Source: an uncultured Alphaproteobacteria bacterium (lineage in GTDB: Bacteria > Pseudomonadota > Alphaproteobacteria > Reyranellales > Reyranellaceae). From it: DNA of 5,336 nucleotides. The translations under genes were made by a program, and so were the position numbers. Location: assembly GCA_903929895.1 (NCBI GenBank), contig CAIYWM010000157.1, positions 1-5,336 on the forward strand, written 5' to 3'. The notes beneath the pieces were generated by a model. It was not told the origin of the DNA and made no database searches. It was given only the letters and a program-made list of their open reading frames with translations. Shown here piece after piece: positions 4,884-5,336 of the stretch; positions within the stretch are counted from its first letter, which is position 1; every line of letters starts with the position of its first letter.

Positions 4884-5336
4884 TTAAACCGCCTTCTTCT
4901 TGAGCACCGAGTCGGCGATGCTGGGAGGCAAGGGCAACGGCCGCTCGATCTTGCCCAGGATCGGCAGCAGCACGAGGAAGTGCGCGAAGTAGTAGAGGGT
5001 CGCGAGCTGCGAGAGCGGCACCCAGAAGCCTTCCGGCGGCTTGGAACCGCAGATGCCCAGGACGATCACGTCGACCACCAGGAACATCATGAACCACTTG
5101 TAGATCGGCCGGAACGTGCAGGAGCGCACGCGCGAGGTGTCGAGCCACGGCAGGACGAACAACACCGCGATGGCTCCGAACATCGCCAGCACGCCGCCCA
5201 GCTTGTCGGGAATGGCGCGCAGGATCGCGTAGAACGGCAGGAAGTACCATTCCGGCACGATGTGCGCGGGCGTGACCAGCGGGTCGGCCGGAATGTAGTT
5301 GTCCGGATGGCCCAGATAGTCGGGCGCGAAGAAGAC
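4884..5336 (-). CDS. petB: Cytochrome b, ubiquinol-cytochrome c reductase (complex III), C-terminal part
   Basis: This is the last 150 residues of the integral-membrane subunit that carries both quinone sites; the haem-binding helices lie off the right edge. The fragment begins in the conserved region before PDNY and PLVTPAHI. It contains the Qo-site motif PEWY (fragment residues 28-31, glutamate codon 5252-5250) followed by [12 protein letters not shown]. Three transmembrane segments follow at about 47-64, 80-97 and 111-128, matching the last helices of bacterial cytochrome b. The tail ends in KKKAV and TAA, 5 nt before cytochrome c1. With the Rieske gene expected further upstream, this is the standard petABC order. 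Confidence 0.97.
   Translation of the reverse strand, partial: VFFAPDYLGHPDNYIPADPLVTPAHIVPEWYFLPFYAILRAIPDKLGGVLAMFGAIAVLFVLPWLDTSRVRSCTFRPIYKWFMMFLVVDVIVLGICGSKPPEGFWVPLSQLATLYYFAHFLVLLPILGKIERPLPLPPSIADSVLKKKAV

Noticed and set aside
4084..4887. Plus-strand open frame (267 codons) covering the cytochrome c1 gene.
   Set aside because: It is the antisense shadow of an unmistakable cytochrome c1 and has no recognisable domain of its own.
4081..5250. A longer cytochrome c1 reading frame beginning inside the cytochrome b gene.
   Set aside because: The added N-terminal part is only a frame-shifted reading of cytochrome b; the signal peptide beginning at 4878 is the true start.
1..5336. A search by eye for tRNA, rRNA, CRISPR arrays, transposase genes, toxin-antitoxin pairs or anti-phage genes.
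   Set aside because: No cloverleaf, regularly spaced repeats, transposase or defence-type domains were seen. All sizeable open regions belong to ordinary metabolic, transport or respiratory families.

Overview
The window is GC-rich, densely coding DNA, with no RNA gene, insertion sequence or CRISPR array visible. The cytochrome bc1 genes, the Bug-type (TctC) binding protein with a Tat-like leader and the CoA-transferase/CitE pair all fit an alphaproteobacterium rich in solute-binding proteins (a Reyranella- or Bradyrhizobium-like organism). The genus is a guess. The class is reasonably supported by the cytochrome c1 and cytochrome b sequences.

Layout, left to right. (1) On the minus strand lies the N-terminal part of a Bug-family tripartite tricarboxylate transporter binding protein (1-355, running off the left edge). 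Upstream of it on the same strand is a PaiB-type FMN-binding protein (429-1052). (2) A 67-bp divergent gap separates paiB from a plus-strand dienelactone hydrolase (1120-1791). (3) A 115-bp gap holds a 71-bp imperfect palindrome of the dispersed-repeat type (1817-1887). (4) A tight plus-strand pair follows, with stop and start overlapping: a class III (CaiB/BaiF) CoA-transferase (1907-3163) and a CitE-like CoA-ester lyase (3160-4053). (5) A hairpin marks the convergent junction, and the minus-strand end of a cytochrome bc1 operon follows: cytochrome c1 (4081-4878) and the C-terminal part of cytochrome b (4884-5336, running off the right edge).

How the genes may work together. The transferase and lyase make a plausible two-step route in which a hydroxy-acid is activated to its CoA thioester and then cleaved to acetyl-CoA (or another acyl-CoA) plus a 2-oxo acid. 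The true substrate cannot be read from the sequence. The hydrolase, PaiB-like protein and binding protein are accessory carbon-metabolism genes with no proven link to that pair. Cytochromes b and c1 are core respiratory subunits of complex III and are unrelated to the catabolic genes.

The most interesting signals are non-coding. A terminator-like hairpin with a T-tract is embedded antisense in the 3' end of the citE-like gene, placed to end transcripts of the convergent bc1 operon. A second hairpin includes the citE stop codon. A dispersed-type palindrome lies directly before a CoA-transferase start that has no clear ribosome binding site. I found no convincing new multi-gene system here.
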